Source of the DNA: Butyricicoccus porcorum
GTDB taxonomy: Bacteria > Bacillota > Clostridia > Oscillospirales > Butyricicoccaceae
NCBI RefSeq assembly: GCF_002157465.1
Contig: NZ_NHOC01000006.1
Location: forward strand, 31,539-79,576
Length of the DNA stretch: 48,038 bases
Reading direction: 5' to 3'
Part shown: positions 28,823 to 37,802 of the stretch, piece by piece
Position numbering within the stretch: the stretch's first letter is position 1
Layout of the letters: each line of letters opens with the position of its first letter
Position numbers and translations under genes: made by a program
The notes under the pieces: model-generated
The model's database searches: none
What the model saw: the letters and a program-made list of their open reading frames with translations, nothing else
What the model was told of the DNA's origin: nothing

Positions 28823-29605
28823 TCAGCCTAACGCCACATCCAGTATCATCATGATGCTGAAACCTGCGGCAAAACACACAGTCCCTACATTGGAATGCTG
28901 TCCTGCGGACATTTCCGGGATCAGCTCTTCTACAACGACATAGAGCATGGCTCCGGCTGCAAAACTGAGCAGATATGGCATTGACGGAACCAACAGACTG
29001 GCTGCTGCGATGGTCAGAAGGGAACCGATTGGCTCTACAATGCCGGACAGGGCACCATAGGAAAAGGCTTTTCGTTTCCTGACACCCTCCGCCCACAGCG
29101 GCATGGAGATGATTGCACCCTCCGGAAAGTTCTGGATCGCAATGCCGAGTGACAGTGCCAGGGCACCCATGACCGAGATACCGGTATTCCCGGTCAGATA
29201 ACCGGCGTAAACTACACCTACTGCCATTCCTTCCGGAATATTGTGCAGCGTTACCGCGAGCACCAGCATTGTTGTGCGCTGCAAATTGCTTTTCGGACCT
29301 TCCGCCTGATCTGCATTCCGATGCAGATGGGGAATCACATGATCCAGCAGAAGCAAAAATAAAATACCGAGCCAAAATCCTGCAGCAGCTGGGAAAAACG
29401 ACCATTTCCCCATATGTTCCGCCTGATCCAACGCCGGAATCAGCAGGCTCCAGATGGAGGCTGCCACCATAACGCCTGCCGCGAAGCCGGACAGGGCTCT
29501 TTGTAAACGGTCACTCATGGCATTTTTTAAAAAGAATACACAGGCCGAACCGGAAACGGTCCCCAAAAAGGGGAGAAATATCCCCTGTAAAAGCTGTAAT
29601 GTCAT
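28823..29605 (-). CDS. ZIP family divalent metal transporter (ZupT-like)
   Basis: A 260-residue polytopic protein with eight likely helices. The ZIP metal-binding helix shows LAVTLHNIPEGMAVG (HNIPEG at 121-126), and a second metal helix has NFPEGAIISMP. A short His-bearing loop (HVIPHLHRN) lies between helices 3 and 4. ZIP proteins import zinc or iron. I chose the ATG at 29605 with GCAGGGA upstream; a TTG eight codons earlier lacks a ribosome site. It is transcribed divergently from the ABC exporter operon, from a TTGACA-17-TATGAT promoter whose start overlaps a 16-bp palindrome. Confidence 0.9.
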   Translation of the reverse strand: MTLQLLQGIFLPFLGTVSGSACVFFLKNAMSDRLQRALSGFAAGVMVAASIWSLLIPALDQAEHMGKWSFFPAAAGFWLGILFLLLLDHVIPHLHRNADQAEGPKSNLQRTTMLVLAVTLHNIPEGMAVGVVYAGYLTGNTGISVMGALALSLGIAIQNFPEGAIISMPLWAEGVRKRKAFSYGALSGIVEPIGSLLTIAAASLLVPSMPYLLSFAAGAMLYVVVEELIPEMSAGQHSNVGTVCFAAGFSIMMILDVALG

Positions 29606-29688
29606 GGATTTCCCTGCCTTTCCTATCAATATCTGTATGAAAGCAATCAGCGTCCCCGAAAAGACAATTCATGAAGACGAAATCTTGA

Positions 29689-29740
29689 TTAGTAAGTGCT
29701 AATTAAAATAATCATAGCATTGAGTTGCCTGTTTGTCAAT
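29689..29740. promoter_or_regulatory. Divergent promoter region with shared palindromic operator (ZIP gene / ABC operon)
   Basis: On the minus strand TTGACA (29735-29740), 17 bases, TATGAT (29712-29717) drives the ZIP gene. The palindrome ATTAGTAAGTGCTAAT (29689-29704) sits at its expected start site. On the plus strand TTGATT (29686-29691), 17 bases, ATAATC (29709-29714) is a weaker candidate for the ABC operon, and its spacer contains the same palindrome. One regulator could therefore switch both directions. No regulator gene of the matching kind is adjacent. Confidence 0.65.
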
Positions 29741-29780
29741 AACGCAGTCCCGCTTACTTATCTGAAACGGAGATAACATA

Positions 29781-31517
29781 ATGATGATGAACAAACGGCT
29801 GATCGGTGCGGTCAGCGAAAGCAAAAAGTATATCGCCGGAAATGTAGCCCTGCAATGGTGTTCGCTGGCGGCCAATATCGCTATGATTGGGGTGATCTGT
29901 CAACTGCTGGAACAGATGTACCGGGGCAGTGCCGGAAGCAAGGATCTTTTTACTGCGGTTGTGATTGCCATCAGCGCAGTGGTGATCCAGTTTGTATGTA
30001 ATATAGGGTGTGCGCGGATGGGATATCTGTCCAGCCGGGCGGTGAAAAAGATCCTGCGGGAGAAAATCTATCAAAAGCTTTTGCAGCTGGGCAGCGCTTA
30101 TAAGGAACAGGTTCAGACCTCTGAAGTGGTACAGGTGGCGGTAGAAGGTGTGGATCAGTTGGAGACATATTTCGGTGCATATCTGCCCCGGTTTTTTTAT
30201 GCTATGCTGGCGCCGCTGACGCTGTTCCTCGTGCTGTGCTTCGTAAATGTTCCCCCCGCAATTGTATTGCTGGTGTGCGTGCCTCTGATTCCCATTGCCA
30301 TTGCTGCAGTGCAAACCTGGGCGAAAAAGCTGTTGAGTAAATATTGGAACCAGTATACGGCCCTCGGTGACACATTTCTGGAAAATTTGCAGGGTTTAAC
30401 CACGCTGAAAATTTATCAGGCGGATGCGTTTAAAAACCGGGAGATGAACGCGGAGTCGGAAAAATTCCGCCGCATCACCATGAAGGTGCTGACGATGCAG
30501 CTCAATTCCATCACCATTATGGATCTGATCGCCTATGGCGGTGCAGCAGCGGGGATTGTCATGGCGGTGACGCAGTTCCAGGCTGGCCATGTGGGATTGG
30601 GCGGCTGCCTTGCGATTATCCTGCTTGCCGCCGATTTCTTTATTCCCATGCGTCAGCTGGGCAGCTTTTTCCACATTGCCATGAACGGTATGGCGGCATC
30701 GGATAAGATTTTCCGGCTGCTGGATCTGCCGGAACCAGAGCAGAAAACCGGATCAGTCCCTGACAACTGTTCGATATGCTGTCAAAACCTGCATTTTTCT
30801 TATGAGCCGGAGCGGGAGATTTTAAAGGGTATTGACCTGTCTTTCCCCAAGGGCAGTTTTACCGCTATCGTGGGGGAAAGCGGCTGTGGCAAGTCCACGG
30901 CTGCATCTATCCTTATGGGAAGAAACAGAAGTTATGTCGGCTCCATTGCTGTAGGTGGCGTGCCGCTCTCGGAAATTTCAGAAGAGAGTCTTCTGAAAAA
31001 CTTTACTTATGTCAGCCATCAGAGCTACCTGTTCAAAGGGACTGTCCGGGAAAATCTGCGGATGGGATGTCCTGATGCCGGAGAAGATTCCATGTGGAAT
31101 GTGCTGGAACAGGTGAACCTGGCGGATTTTCTGCGAGGGGAGCAAGGGCTTGATACCCAGCTTGCGGAAAAGGCATCCAATCTTTCGGGAGGACAGTGTC
31201 AGCGACTTGCTCTGGCAAGAGCATTACTCCACGACAGTCCGGTATATTTCTTCGATGAAGCCACTTCTAATATTGATGTGGAAAGTGAAAATGATATTAT
31301 GACTCAGATTCATACGTTAGCGAAAACCAAGACCGTTATTCTGATTTCCCACCGTCTTGCCAATGTCGCCGATGCGGACCGTATCTATGTAATGGATAGC
31401 GGCAGGGTGGTGGAAAACGGCACGCATGAGCAGCTTCTTTCCGCAGGCAGCTACTATGCCAGATTATGGAACGCTCAGCAGGCTCTGGAGAATTACGGAA
31501 GGGAGGCACTGGCATGA
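29781..31517 (+). CDS. ABC transporter, fused permease/ATPase (exporter subunit 1, CydD-like)
   Basis: A 578-residue half-transporter with about six N-terminal helices and a C-terminal ATPase. Walker A GESGCGKSTAA is at about 364, the signature LSGGQCQRLALARALL at about 468, Walker B VYFFDEATSNID at about 487 and the H-loop ILISHRL after it. It overlaps the next exporter gene by 4 bases, so the two are expected to form a heterodimer like CydDC or other type IV exporters. Two more codons than needed (ATGATGATG) make the exact start uncertain by one or two residues. Cargo unknown. Confidence 0.92.
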   Translation: MMMNKRLIGAVSESKKYIAGNVALQWCSLAANIAMIGVICQLLEQMYRGSAGSKDLFTAVVIAISAVVIQFVCNIGCARMGYLSSRAVKKILREKIYQKLLQLGSAYKEQVQTSEVVQVAVEGVDQLETYFGAYLPRFFYAMLAPLTLFLVLCFVNVPPAIVLLVCVPLIPIAIAAVQTWAKKLLSKYWNQYTALGDTFLENLQGLTTLKIYQADAFKNREMNAESEKFRRITMKVLTMQLNSITIMDLIAYGGAAAGIVMAVTQFQAGHVGLGGCLAIILLAADFFIPMRQLGSFFHIAMNGMAASDKIFRLLDLPEPEQKTGSVPDNCSICCQNLHFSYEPEREILKGIDLSFPKGSFTAIVGESGCGKSTAASILMGRNRSYVGSIAVGGVPLSEISEESLLKNFTYVSHQSYLFKGTVRENLRMGCPDAGEDSMWNVLEQVNLADFLRGEQGLDTQLAEKASNLSGGQCQRLALARALLHDSPVYFFDEATSNIDVESENDIMTQIHTLAKTKTVILISHRLANVADADRIYVMDSGRVVENGTHEQLLSAGSYYARLWNAQQALENYGREALA

Positions 31518-33169
31518 AAAGAAGTGGATTTACCGTGATGCGAAAGCTCATCGGGTTGGTAAAGCCCCTGACGGCATATATGATTCTCGCCATTGCCATG
31601 GGACTGATCGGTCATTTATGTGCTGCATTTCTCACTGTTTTTGGCGGATATGCCGTGCTGAATGTTTTGGGATTTGAAACGTCTCTGAATCTGACAGTTT
31701 TGTTTGCGAGTATGGCGGTATTTGCGTTGTTGCGGGCAGCGCTGCGCTATGGAGAGCAGGCTTGCAACCATTTTATTGCGTTCAAACTGTTGGCTCTGAT
31801 CCGGGATCGGGTATTTCAGGCGCTGCGCCGTCTGTGCCCTGCCAAACTGGAAGGCAAAGATAAAGGCAATTTGGTTTCTGTTATTACTTCGGACATCGAG
31901 CTGCTGGAGGTGTTCTATGCCCACACCATCTCTCCGGCCGCCATTGCAACCCTGTTTTCTATGATTTTGTGCCTGTTTATCGGGCAGTATCATTGGAGCC
32001 TGGGGTTGCTGGCTCTGGCTGCTTATCTGATGGTGGGCGTGGTGGTGCCGCTTATCACATCCAAATACAGCGGAAACGATGGCATGAGATTCCGCACCCG
32101 GTCGGGCGATCTGAGCAGTTTTGTGCTGGACAGCCTTCGGGGATTGGCAGAGACCCAGCAGTACGGTCAGGGAGAAAAGCGGTTGGCAGAAATGAACCGT
32201 CGCACCAATGCACTTGCCGGAGACGAGGAACGCATGAAGCGAACTGCAGGCCGCAATACTGCTTGTACCAATACCATTATTCTGGCATTTGATCTGGCAA
32301 TGCTTTTTGCTTCCGCCGGACTCTGTCAACAGCACTTGGTTGGTTTTGACGGCATTTTGATTCCTACTGTGGCGTTGATGAGTTCGTTTGGTCCCGTGGT
32401 TGCCCTGGCAAATCTGGGCAGCACACTGCAAAATACCTTCGCAGCAGGCAATCGGGTACTGGATATTCTAGAGGAAACGCCAGTGGCAAAGGAAGTTACG
32501 GGGCACGCTGACATTGCATTTACCGGTGCAGATGCCCAAAATGTATACTTTGCCTATGGAGAAGAGACCATTTTGCATGATGTTTCTGTAACGATTCCAC
32601 GCAATCAGATTGTTGGCATTGTGGGACGCAGCGGCAGCGGCAAATCCACCCTGTTAAAGCTGTTCATGCGTTTCTGGGAAGTGCAGAAGGGACAGGTCAG
32701 TTTGTCCGGGCACACAGTAAACGATATCAACACTGCGAATTTACGCAACATGGAGAGCTTTGTCACGCAGGAAACTCATCTGTTTCATGACAGCATTAAA
32801 AATAATCTGCGGATTGCCAGACTGAATGCCACCGATGAGGAAATTGTCACAGCCTGCAAAAAGGCCTCTGTTCACGATTTCATCATGACATTGCCAAAGG
32901 GATATGACACTCCGGTGGGTGAGTTGGGTGATACCTTGTCCGGTGGTGAGCGCCAGCGGCTGGGGCTCGCAAGAGCTTTTCTGCACGATGCTCCGTTTTT
33001 GCTGCTGGATGAGCCGACCAGCAATCTGGATAGCCTGAATGAGGCGGGAATCCTTCGCTCCCAGCGGGAGGAGGGACAGGACAAAACCGTTGTGCTGGTA
33101 TCGCATCGGGCTTCTACTATGCGGATTGCGGACAAGGTTTATTCCGTTGAGCATGGGAGGATGAGCTGA
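31514..33169 (+). CDS. ABC transporter, fused permease/ATPase (exporter subunit 2, CydC-like)
   Basis: A 551-residue partner of the preceding exporter. Six N-terminal helices precede an ATPase with Walker A GRSGSGKSTLLKL at about 370, signature LSGGERQRLGLARAFL at about 475, Walker B LLLDEPTSNLDS at about 496, and the H-loop LVSHRAST. I chose the ATG at 31514 (GGGAGG upstream, overlapping the previous stop) over a frame extension into the upstream gene. Glutamate after Walker B (DEP) is intact, as in its partner (DEA), so both sites look hydrolytic. It overlaps the following gene by one base. Confidence 0.92.
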   Translation: MKRSGFTVMRKLIGLVKPLTAYMILAIAMGLIGHLCAAFLTVFGGYAVLNVLGFETSLNLTVLFASMAVFALLRAALRYGEQACNHFIAFKLLALIRDRVFQALRRLCPAKLEGKDKGNLVSVITSDIELLEVFYAHTISPAAIATLFSMILCLFIGQYHWSLGLLALAAYLMVGVVVPLITSKYSGNDGMRFRTRSGDLSSFVLDSLRGLAETQQYGQGEKRLAEMNRRTNALAGDEERMKRTAGRNTACTNTIILAFDLAMLFASAGLCQQHLVGFDGILIPTVALMSSFGPVVALANLGSTLQNTFAAGNRVLDILEETPVAKEVTGHADIAFTGADAQNVYFAYGEETILHDVSVTIPRNQIVGIVGRSGSGKSTLLKLFMRFWEVQKGQVSLSGHTVNDINTANLRNMESFVTQETHLFHDSIKNNLRIARLNATDEEIVTACKKASVHDFIMTLPKGYDTPVGELGDTLSGGERQRLGLARAFLHDAPFLLLDEPTSNLDSLNEAGILRSQREEGQDKTVVLVSHRASTMRIADKVYSVEHGRMS

Positions 33170-33504
33170 TGGATATCCAGACCAGGCGGGAGCGGGAGAA
33201 GGCACTTGTCTTTCAGATGATTGCCCTGTACTGCAAAAAGAATCACGGCGGCCGGAAGTTGTGTTCCGACTGTGCTGCGTTGGATGCTTATGCACGGCAA
33301 TGCAGCGATACATGCCCCTTTATGGAGAACAAAACCTTCTGTTCCAACTGCAAAGTGCATTGCTATCAGCCGGAAATGCGCGAAAAAATCCGTGAAGTCA
33401 TGCGGTTTTCCGGACCGCGAATGATGTTTCGTCACCCGATCACAGTGGTGCGGCATGTCGTGGAAACACAAAAAGAAAAGAGACGATTGGAGAATAAAAA
33501 ATGA
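33169..33504 (+). CDS. YgbA family protein (nitrous oxide-stimulated promoter family)
   Basis: A 111-residue cysteine-rich protein. Eight Cys lie in paired knuckles: LCSDCAALDAYARQCSDTC, then FCSNCKVHCYQPEMREKI, followed by VMRFSGPRMMFRHPITVVRH. This Cys pattern plus the REKIREVMRFSGPRM-like end is the YgbA_NO signature as I know it. Its biochemical role is not firmly established; the enterobacterial homologue responds to nitric oxide stress. The Cys set could bind Zn or an Fe-S cluster. It is coupled to the ABC gene by a TGATG overlap and to ybaN by ATGA. Confidence 0.83.
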   Translation: MDIQTRREREKALVFQMIALYCKKNHGGRKLCSDCAALDAYARQCSDTCPFMENKTFCSNCKVHCYQPEMREKIREVMRFSGPRMMFRHPITVVRHVVETQKEKRRLENKK

Positions 33505-33899
33505 ACATCAAAAAGATTGTGTATCGTATATTGGGTTGTCTGGGTGTGGGACTGGGTGCTCTGGGGGAAGTGCTGCCTCTGCTTCCGGCATTTCCCTTTT
33601 TGTTGCTGGCGGCCTTCTGCTTTGGAAAAAGCTCTGACCGGCTCCATACCTGGTTTATTGGAACCAGACTTTATAAGGACAATCTGGAAAGCTATGTACA
33701 GGGGAAGGGAATGACCAGAAAAACCAAAATCCGTATTATGGTCACGGTGACTATCCTGATGAGCATCGGCTTTATCCTGATGCATCAGGTTCCTGTGGGA
33801 TGCATTGTACTGGCCTGCGTATGGGTATTTCATCTCATTTACTTTCTTTTTGGTGTCAAGACCTTGCAGTCAGAGAAAACGGGAGAGCTGGCGGATTGA
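33501..33899 (+). CDS. YbaN family inner membrane protein (DUF454)
   Basis: A 132-residue membrane protein. It begins with RILGCLGVGLGALGEVLPLLP followed by FLLLAAFCFGKSSDRLHTWF, the conserved G-x-LPxLP/FCF-S core of DUF454, and ends with two further helices. Function is unknown; the family often sits beside YgbA-type proteins or ABC exporters in anaerobes, as I recall. It overlaps the upstream gene by 4 bases and is the last gene before the terminator at 33983. Confidence 0.86.
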   Translation: MNIKKIVYRILGCLGVGLGALGEVLPLLPAFPFLLLAAFCFGKSSDRLHTWFIGTRLYKDNLESYVQGKGMTRKTKIRIMVTVTILMSIGFILMHQVPVGCIVLACVWVFHLIYFLFGVKTLQSEKTGELAD

Positions 33900-33982
33900 T
33901 TGCGGCTCGGAGGATATGCCCATTTCTTTTGCGGATGCATAATCTCTGGCTGTCTTTCCTTTCCGGTTGCTGATAGAATGAT

Positions 33983-34031
33983 ATCCCCCTCTTGATGTGG
34001 TGTTTGTTATCCTGCATCAGGGGGGATTTTG
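33983..34031 (+). terminator. Terminator of the ABC-YgbA-YbaN operon
   Basis: ATCCCCC (33983-33989) pairs with GGGGGAT (34021-34027), extended by interrupted pairing (TTGATG with CATCA), and is followed by TTTTGTT. The bases between YbaN and this hairpin hold no supportable gene. Confidence 0.8.
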
Positions 34032-34106
34032 TTGGATTCATTTTTTATCACGTATCATTTTACAAAAGTGAGCATAATTTTATCTTTCTTTTTTCCCGGA
34101 TTATGG

Positions 34107-34311
34107 TATAATAAAAAACGTATATCGCAAAAATGACCTGATACAGCCTGGGGAGCAGGAGGATCCATCACAGGCTGGAAAAACAGGCGATTAAAAGAAA
34201 GATAGAAGAATATATCAGCAGACCGGTACAGAGCAATTGTGATGGAATGCATACTCGTAAAAAGAACGGATCGATATCTGCTGATTTATATCATACCAGG
34301 GGGTGGGGACC
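34107..34311 (+). promoter_or_regulatory. Extended -10 promoter and structured leader of the XRE-type regulator gene
   Basis: TGGTATAAT (TATAAT at 34107-34112, with an extended -10 TG) has only a weak -35. The roughly 185-base leader contains two inverted repeats: CAGCCTG with CAGGCTG (about 34144-34181), and ATCAGCAGA (34214-34222) with TCTGCTGAT (34277-34285). The leader ends in AGGGGGTGG ahead of the GTG start. No known riboswitch class was recognised. Confidence 0.5.
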
Positions 34312-35826
34312 GTGCCAGAAAAAGAAAAAAATCGTTTTAGCCAGATATTAGAACAGCTGATGAATCTGGCCGAGATCAAGAATGCAGCGCTGGCCAAGGC
34401 ACTGCAATATGATGTCAGCTATATCAGTAAGTGGATCAGTGGGCGGATGCTTCCGGCCGAAAAAACAAAGCGGAATGTGCTGCAGCGGATCAGCAGTGAG
34501 ATTGTCCGGCTGAGTTCCGCAGTGGGGATTGAAACGCTGTATGAAACTTATCAGGTTGCAAATAAAAGAGATTTGGAACAAGTCATTTTCGACAATCTGG
34601 AGGCGGAATATGACTATGTACAGGACATGCAAAGGCTATATGGCTCCTCTGTCGCACCAAAAACCATTTTCTTTGTCGATCTGAACCCGGCACAGTATAT
34701 TTCCAAAATGCATCATCCGGTTCTCCGACGGGTGAGCAGGCTGTATATTATGGCGCAGATGGATTTGCTTGCACTGGCACATGAATACAGAATCCAGATT
34801 ATTCAGGGAAATATCCCGCGCGGGCCGTATCATTCCTATCCCGATGTTCATTTTTCACTGATGATTGATCTGTCGCCGGATAAAATAGATCCTATTTATG
34901 ATCCGATTTTCCTGATTAACATGATGAAGGAAGAGGCGGGTCTTGACTTTCATTTATACAAAGGAAAGCAGGCTGCCGGGCGGATGCTTTTTACAGTAAA
35001 AGATGATTTCATGATAAGCGGCATACTGACGGCTCCCAACCGCTGCATGTCGGTAACTGTCAGCAGCGAAGCAGATAACTGCAATCCATTGTATGACAGC
35101 ATTCGTAATCTGTGCACCAGAGAAATGCTGCTGTATCGTGATACAACCATGGCGGACATGGTCAACGGAAACGGTTACATCCGTTCCATACTTGCACTGC
35201 ATCAACGCTGGATGATCGGCCAGATGACAGAGCATTTCCTGCCGGATGATCTGTTCGAGGAACTGCTGGAACAGACAGAAATCGAAGCAGAAGAGGGGCT
35301 TGACAAGGAAATGCTGCGGAATCTCCACCGGCTTACAAAAAAAGCCATGGAGGAAACCCGCATTAAAGTCATCTTCCATCGCATTGCCTTTTCCAATCTG
35401 GCGGTCGAAAGTGAGATTGATTTTTTTGACCACAAAATTTCCCTGACTTTACAACAGAGAATACGGTATCTGAAGTATTTACTGGAGCTGTGTACAGAGC
35501 AGGACACAATGCATTTCCGGCTGATCCATGAAAGCCCGGTGCCCGATTTTCAGTATGCCGTCACACAGAGTATTTTTCTGTCGGATACCTTTTGTTATAT
35601 GAGATTGAATACGGAAAATGGCAAGAACAACCTTGCTGTTCTGAATCATCCGGAGATGAAAATGATCTTTGAACGGTTCTTTGAAATCATCTGGTCAGAT
35701 CAAGATGATATGAGCCTTTCCGACCACGAGGAAATTGCGTCCTTTATTCGACAGATGATACATAGAACTGAAATAATTGCCAGTATAAATACAGAAAACG
35801 CCTCGGATTTGCTGGAATACTGTTAA
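34312..35826 (+). CDS. Large XRE-like helix-turn-helix regulator with unknown C-terminal region
   Basis: A 504-residue protein. The first 60 residues form a XRE-type helix-turn-helix (FSQILEQLMNLAEIKNAALAKAL, then YDVSYISKWISGRMLP). The remaining 430 residues match no domain I recognise; they are soluble, mixed alpha/beta, with a run such as HRVSRLYIMAQMD and an acidic helix (ELLEQTEIEAEEGLDKEML). I chose the GTG at 34312 seven bases after AGGGGG; another GTG three codons upstream overlaps that site. It has its own promoter, a long leader and terminator, and precedes a lone AMP-forming ligase, which it may regulate. The ligand is unknown. Confidence 0.72.
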   Translation: MPEKEKNRFSQILEQLMNLAEIKNAALAKALQYDVSYISKWISGRMLPAEKTKRNVLQRISSEIVRLSSAVGIETLYETYQVANKRDLEQVIFDNLEAEYDYVQDMQRLYGSSVAPKTIFFVDLNPAQYISKMHHPVLRRVSRLYIMAQMDLLALAHEYRIQIIQGNIPRGPYHSYPDVHFSLMIDLSPDKIDPIYDPIFLINMMKEEAGLDFHLYKGKQAAGRMLFTVKDDFMISGILTAPNRCMSVTVSSEADNCNPLYDSIRNLCTREMLLYRDTTMADMVNGNGYIRSILALHQRWMIGQMTEHFLPDDLFEELLEQTEIEAEEGLDKEMLRNLHRLTKKAMEETRIKVIFHRIAFSNLAVESEIDFFDHKISLTLQQRIRYLKYLLELCTEQDTMHFRLIHESPVPDFQYAVTQSIFLSDTFCYMRLNTENGKNNLAVLNHPEMKMIFERFFEIIWSDQDDMSLSDHEEIASFIRQMIHRTEIIASINTENASDLLEYC

Positions 35827-35865
35827 TGAACTGGAAAAATATAGTGTAAAATAACACAAACCAGC

Positions 35866-35908
35866 GCTGCCTTGATGTTGTCATTTGGACAACAACAGGC
35901 AGCTTTTT
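35866..35908 (+). terminator. Terminator after the XRE-like regulator gene
   Basis: GCTGCC (35866-35871) and GGCAGC (35898-35903) enclose a second stem TGTTGTC/GACAACA; TTTTTC follows. It lies 40 bases after the stop and suggests the ligase gene has its own promoter. Confidence 0.8.
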
Positions 35909-36055
35909 CTTGTGAAAAAGCTGCGATTGGGAATTTGTCCATTTTATTCAATTTTATTCCTGCGTTTTTGTGATAAACTGTTTATGGCAGAAAAATAGAA
36001 ATTTTCTGGCAACAAGAGAGCGGGAAGTCTCTCTGAAAAGAAAGGGGAACATTTG

Positions 36056-37792
36056 ATGAACAGAACATTAACAGGAAAGCCGAGCGTAGACCGTCCGTGG
36101 ATGCAGTATTATCCGACGGAGATGGTTGAGGGACTCAGAGTTCCGGAAAGCACCGTATGTGAATATTTAAAAGAACAGTGTCCAGGGGAATCTGTCGTAG
36201 CGATGCATTATTATGGGACAGATATCACATGGCATGAGGTATATGAACAGGTTGACAAAACAGCGCGTGCGCTCAGAGCAATCGGATTCGGCGAGGGGGA
36301 TGAGATTCCGGTATTCCTGCGCGCTGTACCGGAATTTATGTACCTTCTGCTGGCAGCGGAGCAGATCGGTGCCTCGCTGCTTTGCCGCGACAATACCATT
36401 GAAGAAAATGTCGCAGCTGTCAAAAAATCGGGCGCTAAAATGATTTTTGCCCATGATTTTTTATCCCATAAAAACTTCAATGCGTACCGCACTGGTGCCG
36501 GAATCCGCGGAGCCGTTCTGTTGAGTCCTCTGCACAGTGCAAACCGAATGAAAATACCGGATTATTGTTGGAACTACCTGGATTCTCTGTATACAAGTCA
36601 TCCCGCCTATGGTCCGTGTACAATATCCTGGGATGAATTCTTGAAGCTCGGAGAAGATTTTGAAGGTGTCGTTGCGGCACCGCGCGACATCAACCGTCCG
36701 CTGTTCCGCGCCTATACCAGCGGCTCGACCGGCCCCTCTAAGCAGGTGATCCATTCCGCCTACACCATGCTTGCAATCGTTCAGCAGATGAATTTTTATG
36801 GTGCATCCAGTCAGTTCCGTCCGACGTGGCTGATGACCCATCTGACACCGGCGCTCGTCGCAGTTGTCGTTTCCATGCTGCTGATGCCGCTCGCATCCAA
36901 TAAGCTGCTGATTCTGTCACCGTTTGTCGATGTAAACGATGTTGACCTCGAACTCATGCGGTATTGTCCGAACTGCTGGCCGCATATTCCGATGTTTATT
37001 GAGCTGGTCATGCGCAATGGCCGTGTACCGGATGATTATGACCTTTCGCATCTGATTTCGGCAGGAGCCGGCTGTGAGGCATACAATAATATTCAGCTCA
37101 AGCGCGCACAGAAATTCCTGGATGACCACAACTGTCATGTTCGGTATACGACTGGTTATGGCTGTAGTGAAGCCGGTTCGAATATGACGCTGCCGATGAC
37201 GGCACAGCCGATCGGAAACGGCAATGTTGGCGTACCGCTGCCGCTGACGGATATTTCGGTTTTCAAGCCGGGCACAGATAAGGAATTGACTTACAACACG
37301 GTGGGAGAAATCTGTCAGTGCGGCCCGGGCACGATGCTCGGATATGATGATCCGGTAGCAACTGCAAAGGTAATTAAGCTGCATTCGGACGGCAGACGTT
37401 GGCTGCATACCGGTGACATCGGGTATATGACAGAGGATGGAACCATTTATACATTGACCAGAGGCTGTGCAACCCGCTATGGAGGCGGCGAGCTCGCGAC
37501 GCTGCCGATGGAAAATCGTCTGGCAGATGCGGAAATCGAAGGAATCGATGATGAATTCTTCGTCATCACGGAGGATCCGGAGCATCATCATTGCTTTGTT
37601 CCATACCTCTTTGTTGTATTAAACGATGGTTACACCGTCGATGATATCAAAGATGCGGTCGCTGCATGTCTGGAGGACTACATGCAGCCGGTAGATATCA
37701 TTGTTTTACCGGAACGCCCGTTCTTCCATTACAAGACCAATCGCATTGGACTGAGAGAAGATATTCGCAACGGAACATTTGACAAAAACTAA
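36056..37792 (+). CDS. Stand-alone AMP-forming acyl/aryl-CoA ligase-type enzyme (ANL superfamily)
   Basis: A 578-residue adenylate-forming enzyme. Visible core motifs: AYTSGSTGPSKQV (A3 P-loop, about 222-234), TGYGCSEAGSN (A5), and LHTGDIGYMTEDGTIY (A7/A8, with Asp). Near the C-terminus FHYKTNRIGLRE aligns with the usual TGKxxRxxLRE, keeping the catalytic Lys but replacing the preceding Gly by Tyr. The hinge reads LTRGCATRYGGGE rather than GRxxDxIKxxG. Substrate is unknown; no carrier-protein domain, thioesterase or pathway gene lies nearby. The ATG at 36056 follows AAAGGGG. Preceded by the XRE-like regulator and ended by hairpins at 37803 and 37909. Confidence 0.82.
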   Translation: MNRTLTGKPSVDRPWMQYYPTEMVEGLRVPESTVCEYLKEQCPGESVVAMHYYGTDITWHEVYEQVDKTARALRAIGFGEGDEIPVFLRAVPEFMYLLLAAEQIGASLLCRDNTIEENVAAVKKSGAKMIFAHDFLSHKNFNAYRTGAGIRGAVLLSPLHSANRMKIPDYCWNYLDSLYTSHPAYGPCTISWDEFLKLGEDFEGVVAAPRDINRPLFRAYTSGSTGPSKQVIHSAYTMLAIVQQMNFYGASSQFRPTWLMTHLTPALVAVVVSMLLMPLASNKLLILSPFVDVNDVDLELMRYCPNCWPHIPMFIELVMRNGRVPDDYDLSHLISAGAGCEAYNNIQLKRAQKFLDDHNCHVRYTTGYGCSEAGSNMTLPMTAQPIGNGNVGVPLPLTDISVFKPGTDKELTYNTVGEICQCGPGTMLGYDDPVATAKVIKLHSDGRRWLHTGDIGYMTEDGTIYTLTRGCATRYGGGELATLPMENRLADAEIEGIDDEFFVITEDPEHHHCFVPYLFVVLNDGYTVDDIKDAVAACLEDYMQPVDIIVLPERPFFHYKTNRIGLREDIRNGTFDKN

Positions 37793-37802
37793 AATGAATC
37801 GC

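Noticed and set aside
28772-28831. A 19-codon frame after GGAAAGGAC and a TATAAT-like sequence
   Set aside because: It overlaps the end of the ZIP gene, is very short and has no -35 element; considered a remnant of an S4-domain or sporulation gene start but nothing supports that.
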